The notes under the pieces: generated by a model
What the model saw: the letters and a program-made list of their open reading frames with translations, nothing else
Told to the model about the DNA's origin: nothing
The model's database searches: none
In this document: piece by piece, positions 1-6,483 of the stretch
Position numbering within the stretch: the first letter of the stretch is position 1
How the letters are laid out: every line of letters begins with the position of its first letter
Made by a program: the position numbers and the translations under genes
Source: Verrucomicrobiota bacterium
GTDB taxonomy: Bacteria > Verrucomicrobiota > Verrucomicrobiia > Opitutales > Opitutaceae
DNA: 6,483 nucleotides
Assembly (NCBI GenBank): GCA_023446735.1
Contig: JAEXPQ010000149.1
Location: 1 to 6,483, forward strand
Direction: 5' to 3'

Positions 1-28
1 CTTGCGGCCCGCGCCGCCTGTATCCGAA

Positions 29-50
29 CGAGCAAGAATTAAAGTGCTCG
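29..50. repeat. Inverted repeat with AT-rich centre upstream of the kinase operon
   Basis: Two perfect 6-base arms, CGAGCA (29-34) and TGCTCG (45-50), flank an AT-rich centre AGAATTAAAG. It is the only AT-rich patch in the first 128 bases and lies about 80 bases before the kinase start. It could be an operator, part of a promoter, or the end of an upstream transcript; the sequence does not decide. A second weaker inverted repeat follows (CGACCG 55-60 with CGGTCG 72-77, 11-base loop). No convincing sigma-70 -35/-10 pair is visible in 1-128, and no coding region is supported there. Confidence 0.3.
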
Positions 51-128
51 CCGACGACCGCAGAAACGCTACGGTCGGTTCGCCGCCCCCCTCTTGATCG
101 CGGCGTCAACCCCACCCCCGCTTTCGCC

Positions 129-3100
129 ATGGCTCTTTCGCTGCCCACCCCGGGGTCGCCCGGGTTTGGACGACCGCTGCCACCGGATGTCCGCGACCCG
201 ATTCTCGGTGCGTGCCTCTGGCTCGCCTTCGGCGCCGGTCTGGTTCTCTACGTGGCCAACATCCCGCAGCCCCGGGGCATCGCGCCCTCCGATCCGGGCT
301 ACTGGTTCTTCGCGCTCACTCAGGGCGTCGTGCTCGTCGCCGCGCTGTGGCGGCGCGCCCCCCTCGTCCTGCGCGGCGGCGCGCTGCTCGGGTTCTGCCA
401 CGCGCTCGCGCTCGCCGCGCTCGCCTATCGCGGCAGCACCGCCCACGCCTCGCTGCTGCTCACGCTCGGGGTGCTGTTCTCCGGTCTGTTTTTCGGGCCA
501 CGGGCGTTGTTCGGCGCCTTCGCGCTCTCGCTCCTTTGGCTCGGAATCGCCATGGAGGGATGGCAACGGGGCGTCCTGCCACTATCCGGCCCCATCCCGC
601 CGGAACTCCGACCGGATTCGTGGTTCTGGGTCGAACGCATCGTCGGCTTCGCCCTGAGCTGCGGGGCGATCGTCGCCTTGGTGGCGCTCCTGCTGCGCCG
701 GCTGGCGCTGCACGCCGAAGGCGAACGCGAGGCGACCGCCTCGCTCCTTCGGGAGCAACAACTCCGCGCCCAGGCGGAGCTGCGCCAATGCGAGCGGGAA
801 CTGCGCTTCATGTTCGCCGCCGCCCCGTTCGGCGTCGCCATCGTGCGCAACCGGCTCTTCCACCGCGTCAACCAGCAGTACGTGGATCTATTCGGCTACT
901 CCGCCACGGAGTTGATCGGCCAGAGCACCCGCCGGCTCTACCCCGACGACGCCACCTTCGCGAAAGTCGACCGGGCGATCTACGGCTCCCCCTCGGTCGC
1001 CGGGACCGCCTTCATCGAGACGATCCACGTGCGCAAGGACGGAGTCCGCGTCGATGTCCTCGTCAAGGGGGCCCCGATCGACTCCCGCTTTTCGCAGGGC
1101 GATTGGGTGGTGATGGCGATGGACATCACCGAGCGCAAAGCCGCCGAGGAAGCCCTCCGCCGCAGCGAGCGCAACTACCGCGAGATCTTCGACGGCACCA
1201 GCGACGCGATTTTCATCCACGACACCGAAGGCCGGATACTCGATGTGAACCGCCGCTCGTGCGAACTCTTCGCTTGCACCCGCGAAGAGGCGCTCGCCAC
1301 CGGGTTCACCGGCTTCCTCACCGAACAACCCGGCTACACCCTCGCCGACGCCCAGGCGCGAATCGCCCGGGTTCGACCCGACAGTCCGCAGCTGTTCACC
1401 TGGTTGAGTCAGCGCAAGGACGGCACCCGCTTCTGGACCGAGGTCGCCTTGCGCGCGGGCGAGGTGGGCGGGGCGCCCTGCGTCATCGCTTCCGCCCGCG
1501 ACATCACCGAGCGTATCCGGATCGAGACCGAGCTGGAGGCCTCGCGCTCCGGCGTCGAGGCGCTCGTCGAGAGCACCGACGACTTGATCTGGTCGACGGA
1601 TCTCGAGCACCGGTTCCTCACTTTCAACAGCAGCCTCGCCCGGCACCTCCGCCACAGCTACGGGACCGAGGCGAGGGTGGGCGCGACCCCCTCGGACCTG
1701 CTCCCGCCGGACCGCGCCGCCCGGTGGCCCGCCCTCTACGCCCGCGTCTTGAGCGGGGGCCCGTTCCGGGCGGAGTACGATCTGCCCGACGACCGGACCC
1801 TCGAGTTGTCCCTCAACCCGATCCTGCAGAACGGCCGCGTGATCGGCGTGTCGGTTTTCGGCAAAGACATCACGGAGAAGAAGCGCGCCGCCGCGGCGGT
1901 CCATGCCAGCGAACGCCGCCTCCAGCACCTCCTCGCCAACACGAACGACCTCTTCACCGTCATCGACGCCGCCGGGATCTATCTTTCGGTCAACGGTCCG
2001 GCCGAGGCCATGCTCGGCTACCGGCCCACCGAGCTCCTCGGGCGTAACGGATTCGCCGATCTCCATCCCGACGACCAGGCCGCCGCGGCCGCCCACCTCG
2101 CCCACGCCATCGCGCACCCAGGGCTGACCATCCGCACGGAGTACCGGTTCCGGCACAAGAACGGCTCCTGGGTGGACATCGAGGCGGTCGGCACCAACTG
2201 GCTGCACGACCCCAGTATCCACGGTGTCGTCATCAACAGCCGCGATATCACCGAACGCAAGCGGACCGAGGCGGCGTTGCGCCTGAGCGAAGCCCGGCTG
2301 GAGGCCGCGCAGGAGCATGCGCAGATCGGAAGCTGGGAGCTGGATTCCGCCCGCGGTCGGGGCTACTGGTCGCGGGAGATGTTCCGGCTGTTCGACCTCG
2401 TCCCGACGCCCCAGCCGCCGACCTTCGGCGAGTTCCTCGCGCTCGTTCATCCGGAAGATCGGGACTTCGTCGCCTCCACCTTCGCCCAGATGGGCCGGCC
2501 GGGGGCCCTGGATCGGTTCCCATTCCGCTCCGATCCGTCCCGCGGACCGGCCCGCGTATTCGAGGTCCGTATCCGCACGGCCGATCCGGCGACGCGTCCC
2601 GGTGCCACGCTTGTCGGCACGCTCCAGGATATCACGGGCTTGACCCGCGCCGAGCACGCCCAGCGCACCAGCGAAGCCGAGTTCCGCGGCATCTACGAGG
2701 CGGCGCTCGAAGGCATTTTCCGCAGCACGCCCGCCGGCCGCTACCTGTCGGTCAACCCCGCCATGGCCCGCATGCACGGCTATGCCAACCCGGAGGAGAT
2801 GGTCGCGAGCATCACCGACATCGCCACCCAAGTCTACGCTGTCCCCGCGGATCGCCAGCAAATCCTCCAACTCCTCGACGCCACCGGCCACGTCCACAAC
2901 TACGAGTACCAGGCGCGGTGCAAGGACGGCCAGTTGATCTGGGTCCTCCTGAGCGGCCGCACCATCACCGACGCCGCCGGCCACCTCCTCTACTACCAGG
3001 GCACCTGCCTCGATATCACCGAGCACAAGCGGCTGGCCGAGCTCCAGGCCGCCAAGGCCCAGGCCGAGATCGCCAGCCGGGCCAAAAGCGTGTTCCTCGC

Positions 3101-4448
3101 GAACATGTCGCACGAGATCCGCACGCCGATGAACGCCATCCTCGGCTTCACCCAGCTGATGCTGCGCGCCCCGGATCTCACCCCCGCCCAGCGCACCGAT
3201 CTCGAGACCATCGATCGCAACGGCGAATACCTCCTCGCACTGCTCAACGACGTGCTGGAACTCTCCAAGATCGAAGCCCAACGCGCGTCCCTGCGGCTCG
3301 TTCCCTGCGACCTGCGACAACTCGCCCACAACCTCCAGTCCATGTTCTCCGCGCGCGTCGCGACCAAGGGCCTGGCGTTCTCCATCGACCTCGATCCCGA
3401 TCTACCCTCCCTCGTCGTCGCCGACGAGGCCAAGATCCGGCAGATCCTCGTCAACCTGCTCGGCAACGCGGTCAAGTTCACCGAAACCGGCACCCTCACC
3501 CTGCGCCTCCACGCCGTGCCGCGAGACCGGTCCGGCTGGATCGTGCAAGCGGAGGTCGAGGACACCGGCCCCGGAATCGCCCCGGACGAAATTCCCCTGC
3601 TCTTCCAGCAGTTCGAACAAACCGCCGCCGGGCGCAAGGTCGGCTCCGGCACCGGTCTCGGCCTCGCCATCAGCCGCGAGTTCGCGCGGATGATGGACGG
3701 CGACATCACGGTCCGTAGCGTCGAGGGCCACGGCAGCGTCTTCACCGTCTCCCTTCGCCTCGGCGCAGCCGACGGGGCCCCAGCCAAACTCCCGTCTGCC
3801 AACCCGCGCCGCATCGTCCATCTCGCGCCCGGCCAGACCGGCGGTCGGTTGCTGGTCGTCGACGACCAGGAGGACAACCGGCGCCTCCTCACCTCGCTGC
3901 TCCGTTCGGTAGGGTTCGAGGTCGGCTGCGCCAGTAACGGCGTGGAGGCGGTCGCCCATTTCCTCCTCCACAAACCCCGCGCCATCCTCATGGACCTGCG
4001 CATGCCCTTCATGGACGGTGCCGAGGCCACCCGCCGTATCCGCGCCTTGGAAGGCGGGCGCGACGTGCGCATCCTCGGCCTCTCCGCCAGCGTCATCCAG
4101 GAATTGCGCGACCCGATGGAGGGCGTCGACGATTTCCTCGGCAAACCGTTCCGCGACGACGAGCTGCTCGAACGCCTCGGCCGGCTGCTCGACCTCCGCT
4201 TCGACGGCGGCGACCCGCAGACAGCGAGCGCGCTCCGGGAACTCGGGGCGCTGCCCGACCGTTTCGTCGAACCCCTGCGCCGGGCCGCGGCCTCCGCCGA
4301 CCTCGACGCCGTCCTCGCGCTGCTCGACGAGCTCGCCCAGGAAGCGCCACAGCTGACCGCCGAGTTGCACCTGCTCACCGAACGCTTCGAATGGGATCGT
4401 ATCGGTGCCGCCCTCCCTCCACCGGTCCACCCCTGCCTCGCACCATGA
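129..4448 (+). CDS. Membrane-bound hybrid sensor histidine kinase with six PAS domains and a C-terminal receiver
   Basis: This 1439-residue protein should sense a signal, autophosphorylate on histidine and pass phosphate to its own receiver and perhaps to the next gene's product. Seen in the sequence: about six hydrophobic helices (roughly residues 25-43, 58-74, 79-98, 105-122, 125-142, 168-189), a charged probable coiled coil (195-222), then six PAS domains (about 225-336, 347-462, 475-584, 595-710, 721-838, 849-966). Each PAS ends in a DIT motif, at residues 332, 458, 580, 706, 834 and 962. HisKA has SHEIRTP with phosphoacceptor H995. The ATPase domain has N-box N1109/N1113, DTGPGI from D1145 and the GSGTGLGL lid from about G1172. 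The receiver (about 1241-1357) has acidic D1245/D1246, phosphoacceptor D1289, S1319 and K1339. The helical tail (1359-1439) lacks an HPt histidine motif. An even helix number puts the PAS array in the cytoplasm. No Shine-Dalgarno precedes ATG 129, but no better in-frame start is seen. The signal is unknown. Confidence 0.96.
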   Translation: MALSLPTPGSPGFGRPLPPDVRDPILGACLWLAFGAGLVLYVANIPQPRGIAPSDPGYWFFALTQGVVLVAALWRRAPLVLRGGALLGFCHALALAALAYRGSTAHASLLLTLGVLFSGLFFGPRALFGAFALSLLWLGIAMEGWQRGVLPLSGPIPPELRPDSWFWVERIVGFALSCGAIVALVALLLRRLALHAEGEREATASLLREQQLRAQAELRQCERELRFMFAAAPFGVAIVRNRLFHRVNQQYVDLFGYSATELIGQSTRRLYPDDATFAKVDRAIYGSPSVAGTAFIETIHVRKDGVRVDVLVKGAPIDSRFSQGDWVVMAMDITERKAAEEALRRSERNYREIFDGTSDAIFIHDTEGRILDVNRRSCELFACTREEALATGFTGFLTEQPGYTLADAQARIARVRPDSPQLFTWLSQRKDGTRFWTEVALRAGEVGGAPCVIASARDITERIRIETELEASRSGVEALVESTDDLIWSTDLEHRFLTFNSSLARHLRHSYGTEARVGATPSDLLPPDRAARWPALYARVLSGGPFRAEYDLPDDRTLELSLNPILQNGRVIGVSVFGKDITEKKRAAAAVHASERRLQHLLANTNDLFTVIDAAGIYLSVNGPAEAMLGYRPTELLGRNGFADLHPDDQAAAAAHLAHAIAHPGLTIRTEYRFRHKNGSWVDIEAVGTNWLHDPSIHGVVINSRDITERKRTEAALRLSEARLEAAQEHAQIGSWELDSARGRGYWSREMFRLFDLVPTPQPPTFGEFLALVHPEDRDFVASTFAQMGRPGALDRFPFRSDPSRGPARVFEVRIRTADPATRPGATLVGTLQDITGLTRAEHAQRTSEAEFRGIYEAALEGIFRSTPAGRYLSVNPAMARMHGYANPEEMVASITDIATQVYAVPADRQQILQLLDATGHVHNYEYQARCKDGQLIWVLLSGRTITDAAGHLLYYQGTCLDITEHKRLAELQAAKAQAEIASRAKSVFLANMSHEIRTPMNAILGFTQLMLRAPDLTPAQRTDLETIDRNGEYLLALLNDVLELSKIEAQRASLRLVPCDLRQLAHNLQSMFSARVATKGLAFSIDLDPDLPSLVVADEAKIRQILVNLLGNAVKFTETGTLTLRLHAVPRDRSGWIVQAEVEDTGPGIAPDEIPLLFQQFEQTAAGRKVGSGTGLGLAISREFARMMDGDITVRSVEGHGSVFTVSLRLGAADGAPAKLPSANPRRIVHLAPGQTGGRLLVVDDQEDNRRLLTSLLRSVGFEVGCASNGVEAVAHFLLHKPRAILMDLRMPFMDGAEATRRIRALEGGRDVRILGLSASVIQELRDPMEGVDDFLGKPFRDDELLERLGRLLDLRFDGGDPQTASALRELGALPDRFVEPLRRAAASADLDAVLALLDELAQEAPQLTAELHLLTERFEWDRIGAALPPPVHPCLAP

Positions 4449-5560
4449 GCCCGGCCCTCCCTCCGAGCGCCGCCACCATCCTGGTGGTCGACGACACGCC
4501 CGCGAACCTGCGCCTGTTGACGAATATGCTCAAGGGCGGTGGCTACAAGGTCCGCCCCGTCTCCAGCGGCGCGATGGCGCTGCGCGTGATCCGCACCCAC
4601 CCGCCCGATCTCGTGCTGCTCGATGTCAACATGCCGGAGATGGATGGATACGAAGTCTGTCGCCGCATCAAGGCCGAGCCTCGCTGGCGCGACATCCCGG
4701 TCCTGTTCATCAGCGCCCTGACGGACACCTCCGACAAGGTTCGCGCGTTCGAAGCCGGCGGCGTCGACTATGTCGGAAAGCCCTTCCAGTTCGAGGAGGT
4801 CGACGCCCGCGTCCGCACCCACCTCGAACTGCGCCGCAAGACCCAGGCCCTCGAGGAGAACTTCGCCCGCCTGCGCGAACTCGAGCACCTGCGCGACACA
4901 CTCACCCACATGGTCGCCCACGACATGCGTTCTCCGCTGCTCGCGCTCCAGATGGCCGTCGAGATCCTCGCTGAGAACGGCCCTGCCGCGGTCGATGCGC
5001 CCGAGCTGATCGCCACCGCCCGCCGTAGCGCCGCCCAAGTCGTGGAGATGGTCTCGCAAATGCTCGACGTAAGCCGCCTCGAGTCGGGCAAGCTGCCGCT
5101 GCGCCGCGAGACGACCGACCTCGCCGAGATCGTCCGCGGCACGATCGCCAGTCTCCGCCCCCTCGCCGGCGCCCGCCTCTTGGAGCTCGATGGCGATGCC
5201 GCCGTGCCCGCCGCCATCGATCCGGAGCTCATCCGGCGGGTCGTCGCCAACCTGCTCGGCAACGCCATCAAGTTCACCACCGCCACCGGCCGCATCCGCA
5301 TCGAGGTCTGCGGCACCGCGAATGGCCCAAAATTCGCGGTCACCGACGACGGTCCCGGCATCTCCCCTGACGAGAAAAGCGGGATCTTCGAGAAATACGG
5401 TCAAACCGCGGCCGGCGCCCGCCGCGGCGGCTTCGGCCTCGGTCTCACCTTTTGCAAGATGGCCGTGGAAGCCCACGGCGGCACGATCGGCGTCGAAAGC
5501 GAACCGAACCAAGGCAGCAAGTTCTGGTTCACGCTACCTTCCGCCCCCGCGCCAACCTGA
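4445..5560 (+). CDS. Soluble receiver-histidine kinase (REC-HisKA-HATPase)
   Basis: A 371-residue protein with an N-terminal receiver and C-terminal kinase core, and no membrane segment. The receiver (about residues 11-127) has acidic D16/D17, phosphoacceptor D60 in LLDVNMPEMDG, S90 and K112 in GKPF. A helical linker (about 128-150) leads to HisKA, whose HMVAHDMRSPL carries phosphoacceptor H159. The ATPase domain has N269/N273 in NLLGNAIKF, DDGPGI from D301 and a GGFGLGL lid at 328-334. All key residues are intact, so both phosphorelay modules should work. The start at ATG 4445 overlaps the upstream TGA by four bases, and the receiver begins about ten residues later, as expected. An upstream in-frame ATG at 4391 would add 18 residues inside the previous gene and is less likely. 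The overlap implies translational coupling with the PAS kinase. Inference: its receiver may take phosphate from the upstream kinase and control its own kinase; the target beyond is not in this window. Confidence 0.95.
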   Translation: MSPALPPSAATILVVDDTPANLRLLTNMLKGGGYKVRPVSSGAMALRVIRTHPPDLVLLDVNMPEMDGYEVCRRIKAEPRWRDIPVLFISALTDTSDKVRAFEAGGVDYVGKPFQFEEVDARVRTHLELRRKTQALEENFARLRELEHLRDTLTHMVAHDMRSPLLALQMAVEILAENGPAAVDAPELIATARRSAAQVVEMVSQMLDVSRLESGKLPLRRETTDLAEIVRGTIASLRPLAGARLLELDGDAAVPAAIDPELIRRVVANLLGNAIKFTTATGRIRIEVCGTANGPKFAVTDDGPGISPDEKSGIFEKYGQTAAGARRGGFGLGLTFCKMAVEAHGGTIGVESEPNQGSKFWFTLPSAPAPT

Positions 5561-5674
5561 GAACGACACTCCGCTCGTGGCCGAAGCCGCCAAGGCGTTC
5601 GCACCGCTGACGCGGATCGAAACTCGGGCGATCGTCACCACGACCCGGCGCGCCCGCTTTCGCCCTGAATGTGA

Positions 5675-5693
5675 AACCCTCGGGCGAGGGGTT
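5675..5693. other. Small hairpin in the 169-base gap between the kinase operon and the ogt-like gene
   Basis: CCCTC (5677-5681) pairs with GAGGG (5686-5690) around GGGC, and AA/TT can extend it across one bulged G. No T-run follows on the + strand, so it is not a standard intrinsic terminator, though it could mark the end of the kinase transcript. The rest of 5561-5729 shows no coding signal and no clear promoter for the following gene. Confidence 0.25.
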
Positions 5694-5729
5694 GCGCCCG
5701 CCGTCCGCAGCGGCCCATGCTCCTGCGCC

Positions 5730-6344
5730 ATGACGACCTCCGTGCGTTTCCCCACCCCCATCGGCGAGTGCACGCTGCACTGGAACGACGCCGGCCTCAC
5801 CCACTTCGCCTTCCCCGCCCATCCGCGCTTCCCGGCCCAGTCCTCCGGCTGTGGCGCTGCTCGCGAGAGCAGCGCTCCGTCCTCCGCCCTCCGTCCTCCG
5901 TCATCTGTCGTCTGTCCTCCGTCCTCTGTCCTCTGTCCTCCGTCCTCTGTCGTGCGTCCTCGGCCGTCCGCCGCCCGCCCGCCCGCCATCGCCGCCGTGA
6001 TCGGCCGCGTCCAGCGTCACCTCGCCGGCGACCTGCAGGACTTCGCCGACATCGCCTACGACTGGACCAGCGTCACCGATTTTCAACGCCGCGTGCTCCG
6101 CGCCCTGCTGAAGATCCGTCCCGGGCGCACCGCCACCTATGGCGAACTGGCGCGCCAGATCGGCGCAAAGCCCGGCGCGGCCCGCGCGATCGGCGGCGCC
6201 GTCGGCGCCAATCCCTGGCCGTTGCTGGTTCCCTGCCACCGCATCCTCGGCGCCGACGGCCGGCTCACCGGCTACTCCGCCCCCGGCGGCGTCGCGACGA
6301 AGGCGGCCCTTCTCTCCCTCGAGGGCGTGGGCGTCGTCGTCTGA
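5730..6344 (+). CDS. ogt: Methylated-DNA-[protein]-cysteine S-methyltransferase (O6-alkylguanine-DNA alkyltransferase)
   Basis: This 204-residue suicide repair protein moves alkyl groups from O6-alkylguanine (and O4-alkylthymine) in DNA to its own cysteine. The active-site motif is VPCHR with acceptor C169. Other family residues are present: the helix-turn-helix arginine finger R152 in GAARAIGGA, Y137 in TATYGELA that helps flip the base, N161 in GANPWP, and E198 in SLEG that completes the cysteine hydrogen-bond network. The N-terminal domain opens with a standard FPTPIG strand (about residues 7-12) and resumes around residue 88 before FQRRVL. Family members are commonly near 160-180 residues; the excess here comes from residues about 49-87, rich in P, S and V and encoded by the heptamer array. 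That insert sits in the linker before the DNA-binding half, so activity is probably kept. ATG 5730 is chosen because the domain begins directly after it; no Shine-Dalgarno is visible. The nearest gene upstream ends 169 bases earlier, so it is probably a separate unit. Confidence 0.93.
   Translation: MTTSVRFPTPIGECTLHWNDAGLTHFAFPAHPRFPAQSSGCGAARESSAPSSALRPPSSVVCPPSSVLCPPSSVVRPRPSAARPPAIAAVIGRVQRHLAGDLQDFADIAYDWTSVTDFQRRVLRALLKIRPGRTATYGELARQIGAKPGAARAIGGAVGANPWPLLVPCHRILGADGRLTGYSAPGGVATKAALLSLEGVGVVV
5877..5960 (+). repeat. Tandem array of twelve 7-base units inside the ogt-like gene
   Basis: Read in steps of seven from 5877 the units are CCGTCCT, CCGCCCT, CCGTCCT, CCGTCAT, CTGTCGT, CTGTCCT, CCGTCCT, CTGTCCT, CTGTCCT, CCGTCCT, CTGTCGT, GCGTCCT, with consensus CYGTCCT. 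Decayed copies may continue to about 5973. Three units make 21 bases, so the protein shows a 7-residue period (PPSSVVC, PPSSVLC, PPSSVVR). The 84 bases are exactly 28 codons, which keeps the gene in frame. Pyrimidine-rich heptamer arrays usually arise by slippage; this one probably expanded in, or moved into, a tolerant protein loop. Confidence 0.9.
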
Positions 6345-6345
6345 T

Positions 6346-6360
6346 CGCGCAAAAAGCGCG
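6346..6360. other. Hairpin directly after the ogt-like stop codon
   Basis: CGCGC (6346-6350) and GCGCG (6356-6360) enclose an AAAAA loop, one base after the TGA. No T-run follows on the + strand, so it is at best a weak, non-canonical terminator. It also sits just before the A-tract and promoter of the next unit. Confidence 0.3.
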
Positions 6361-6366
6361 GCGCCG

Positions 6367-6403
6367 AAAAAAATCTGGAACCATCGCGGCGGCCCGGCGT
6401 CTA
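6367..6403 (+). promoter_or_regulatory. Probable ECF sigma-factor (RpoE-like) promoter with upstream A-tract
   Basis: The -35 element GGAACC (6377-6382) and -10 element CGTCTA (6398-6403) are 15 bases apart, close to the RpoE-type ECF pattern of GGAAC then about 15-17 bases then a GTC or CGT core. Seven A residues (6367-6373) lie directly upstream in otherwise very GC-rich DNA and could serve as an UP-like element. Transcription would start near 6410 and run rightward out of the window. ECF sigma genes often carry such a promoter themselves, so the unseen gene may be an ECF sigma factor or another regulon member; this is inference. Confidence 0.62.
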
Positions 6404-6420
6404 CCTCCTCGTGCTTGTTG

Positions 6421-6451
6421 TCCCGCCTAGCGGGATTTTGGGGATAAATCC
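6421..6451 (+). other. Two overlapping hairpins in the predicted leader after the ECF-type promoter
   Basis: Hairpin A pairs TCCCGC (6421-6426) with GCGGGA (6430-6435) around a CTA loop and is followed by TTTT (6436-6439), resembling a short intrinsic terminator. Hairpin B pairs GGATTT (6433-6438) with AAATCC (6446-6451) around a 7-base loop. They share 6433-6435, so both cannot form at once. If transcription starts near 6410, both are in the leader RNA. A regulatory role is possible but unproven. The remaining bases to 6483 show no gene start I can support. Confidence 0.4.
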
Positions 6452-6483
6452 GACTACGAAGACGGGCCGCCAAGGGGTTGGCG

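Noticed and set aside
212..2047. Plus-strand overlapping open frame of 611 codons
   Set aside because: Arginine- and proline-rich out-of-frame shadow of the kinase; no start context or motif.
888..3329. Another long minus-strand open frame (813 codons) under the PAS region
   Set aside because: Shadow of the kinase frame; low-complexity G, V, E, D, R composition and no recognisable motif.
4203..4445. HPt domain in the C-terminal tail of the first kinase
   Set aside because: The tail is helical, but its histidines are not in an HxLKG-like setting; it resembles the plain helical tail seen after receivers in other hybrid kinases.
2993..5512. Long minus-strand open frame (839 codons) antisense to both kinases
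   Set aside because: Very GC-rich genes leave long stop-free antisense frames. The translation shows no domain motifs, while the + strand frames carry complete kinase motifs.
5692..5721. Sigma-70 promoter for the ogt-like gene (TTGCGC, then CATGCT)
   Set aside because: The -10 matches the consensus at only three of six positions, which is expected by chance.
5190..5729. In-frame upstream extension of the ogt-like gene to an ATG at 5190
   Set aside because: It would overlap the second kinase's ATPase domain and add low-complexity residues; the family's N-terminal strand begins right after ATG 5730.
5877..5960. CRISPR array
   Set aside because: Units are 7 bases, contiguous and without spacers.
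5730..6344. The ogt-like gene as a pseudogene broken by the repeat
   Set aside because: The array is 84 bases, the frame is kept, and C169, R152, Y137, N161 and E198 are all present.
6346..6373. Intrinsic terminator for the ogt-like gene
   Set aside because: The hairpin is followed by GC-rich sequence and an A-tract, not a T-run, on the + strand; on the minus strand the T-run lies on the wrong side of the stem.

Overview
This is a GC-rich bacterial chromosomal window with three complete genes, all on the + strand, and a promoter at the right edge whose gene lies outside. The C-terminal half of the repair protein (ending GANPWPLLVPCHRILG and GYSAPGGVATK), the very GC-rich codon usage, the lack of Shine-Dalgarno sequences and the ECF-type promoter make me think of Verrucomicrobiota, perhaps Opitutaceae. 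That assignment rests on recall, not on a search, and is only moderately secure.

Layout. Positions 1-128 are upstream DNA with an AT-centred inverted repeat and no recognisable gene. Positions 129-4448 encode a 1439-residue membrane-bound hybrid histidine kinase: about six transmembrane helices, a short coiled coil, six tandem PAS domains, a HisKA/HATPase kinase core and a C-terminal receiver. Its stop codon overlaps the start of the next gene (ATGA, 4445-4448). That gene encodes a soluble 371-residue protein with the reverse order, receiver then HisKA/HATPase. The two are almost certainly co-translated and probably form one signalling unit. Neither contains an HPt or DNA-binding output domain, so the final output is encoded elsewhere.

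After a 169-base gap, 5730-6344 encodes an Ogt-type O6-alkylguanine-DNA alkyltransferase with all main active-site residues in place. Its N-terminal half is interrupted by a tandem array of twelve 7-base units (5877-5960), read as a 7-residue protein repeat. Because 7 is not a multiple of 3, losing one unit would end the protein just after the array, and gaining one would scramble the catalytic half.

The last 139 bases (6345-6483) contain a small hairpin, an A-tract and a strong match to an ECF sigma-factor promoter (GGAACC, 15 bases, CGTCTA), followed by a leader with two overlapping, mutually exclusive hairpins. The gene it drives is beyond the window; an autoregulated ECF sigma factor is one plausible guess.

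I see no mobile element, CRISPR array, tRNA or rRNA. I did not find an obviously new multi-gene system. The most unusual items are the frame-sensitive heptamer array inside the DNA repair gene and the ECF promoter with its structured leader.
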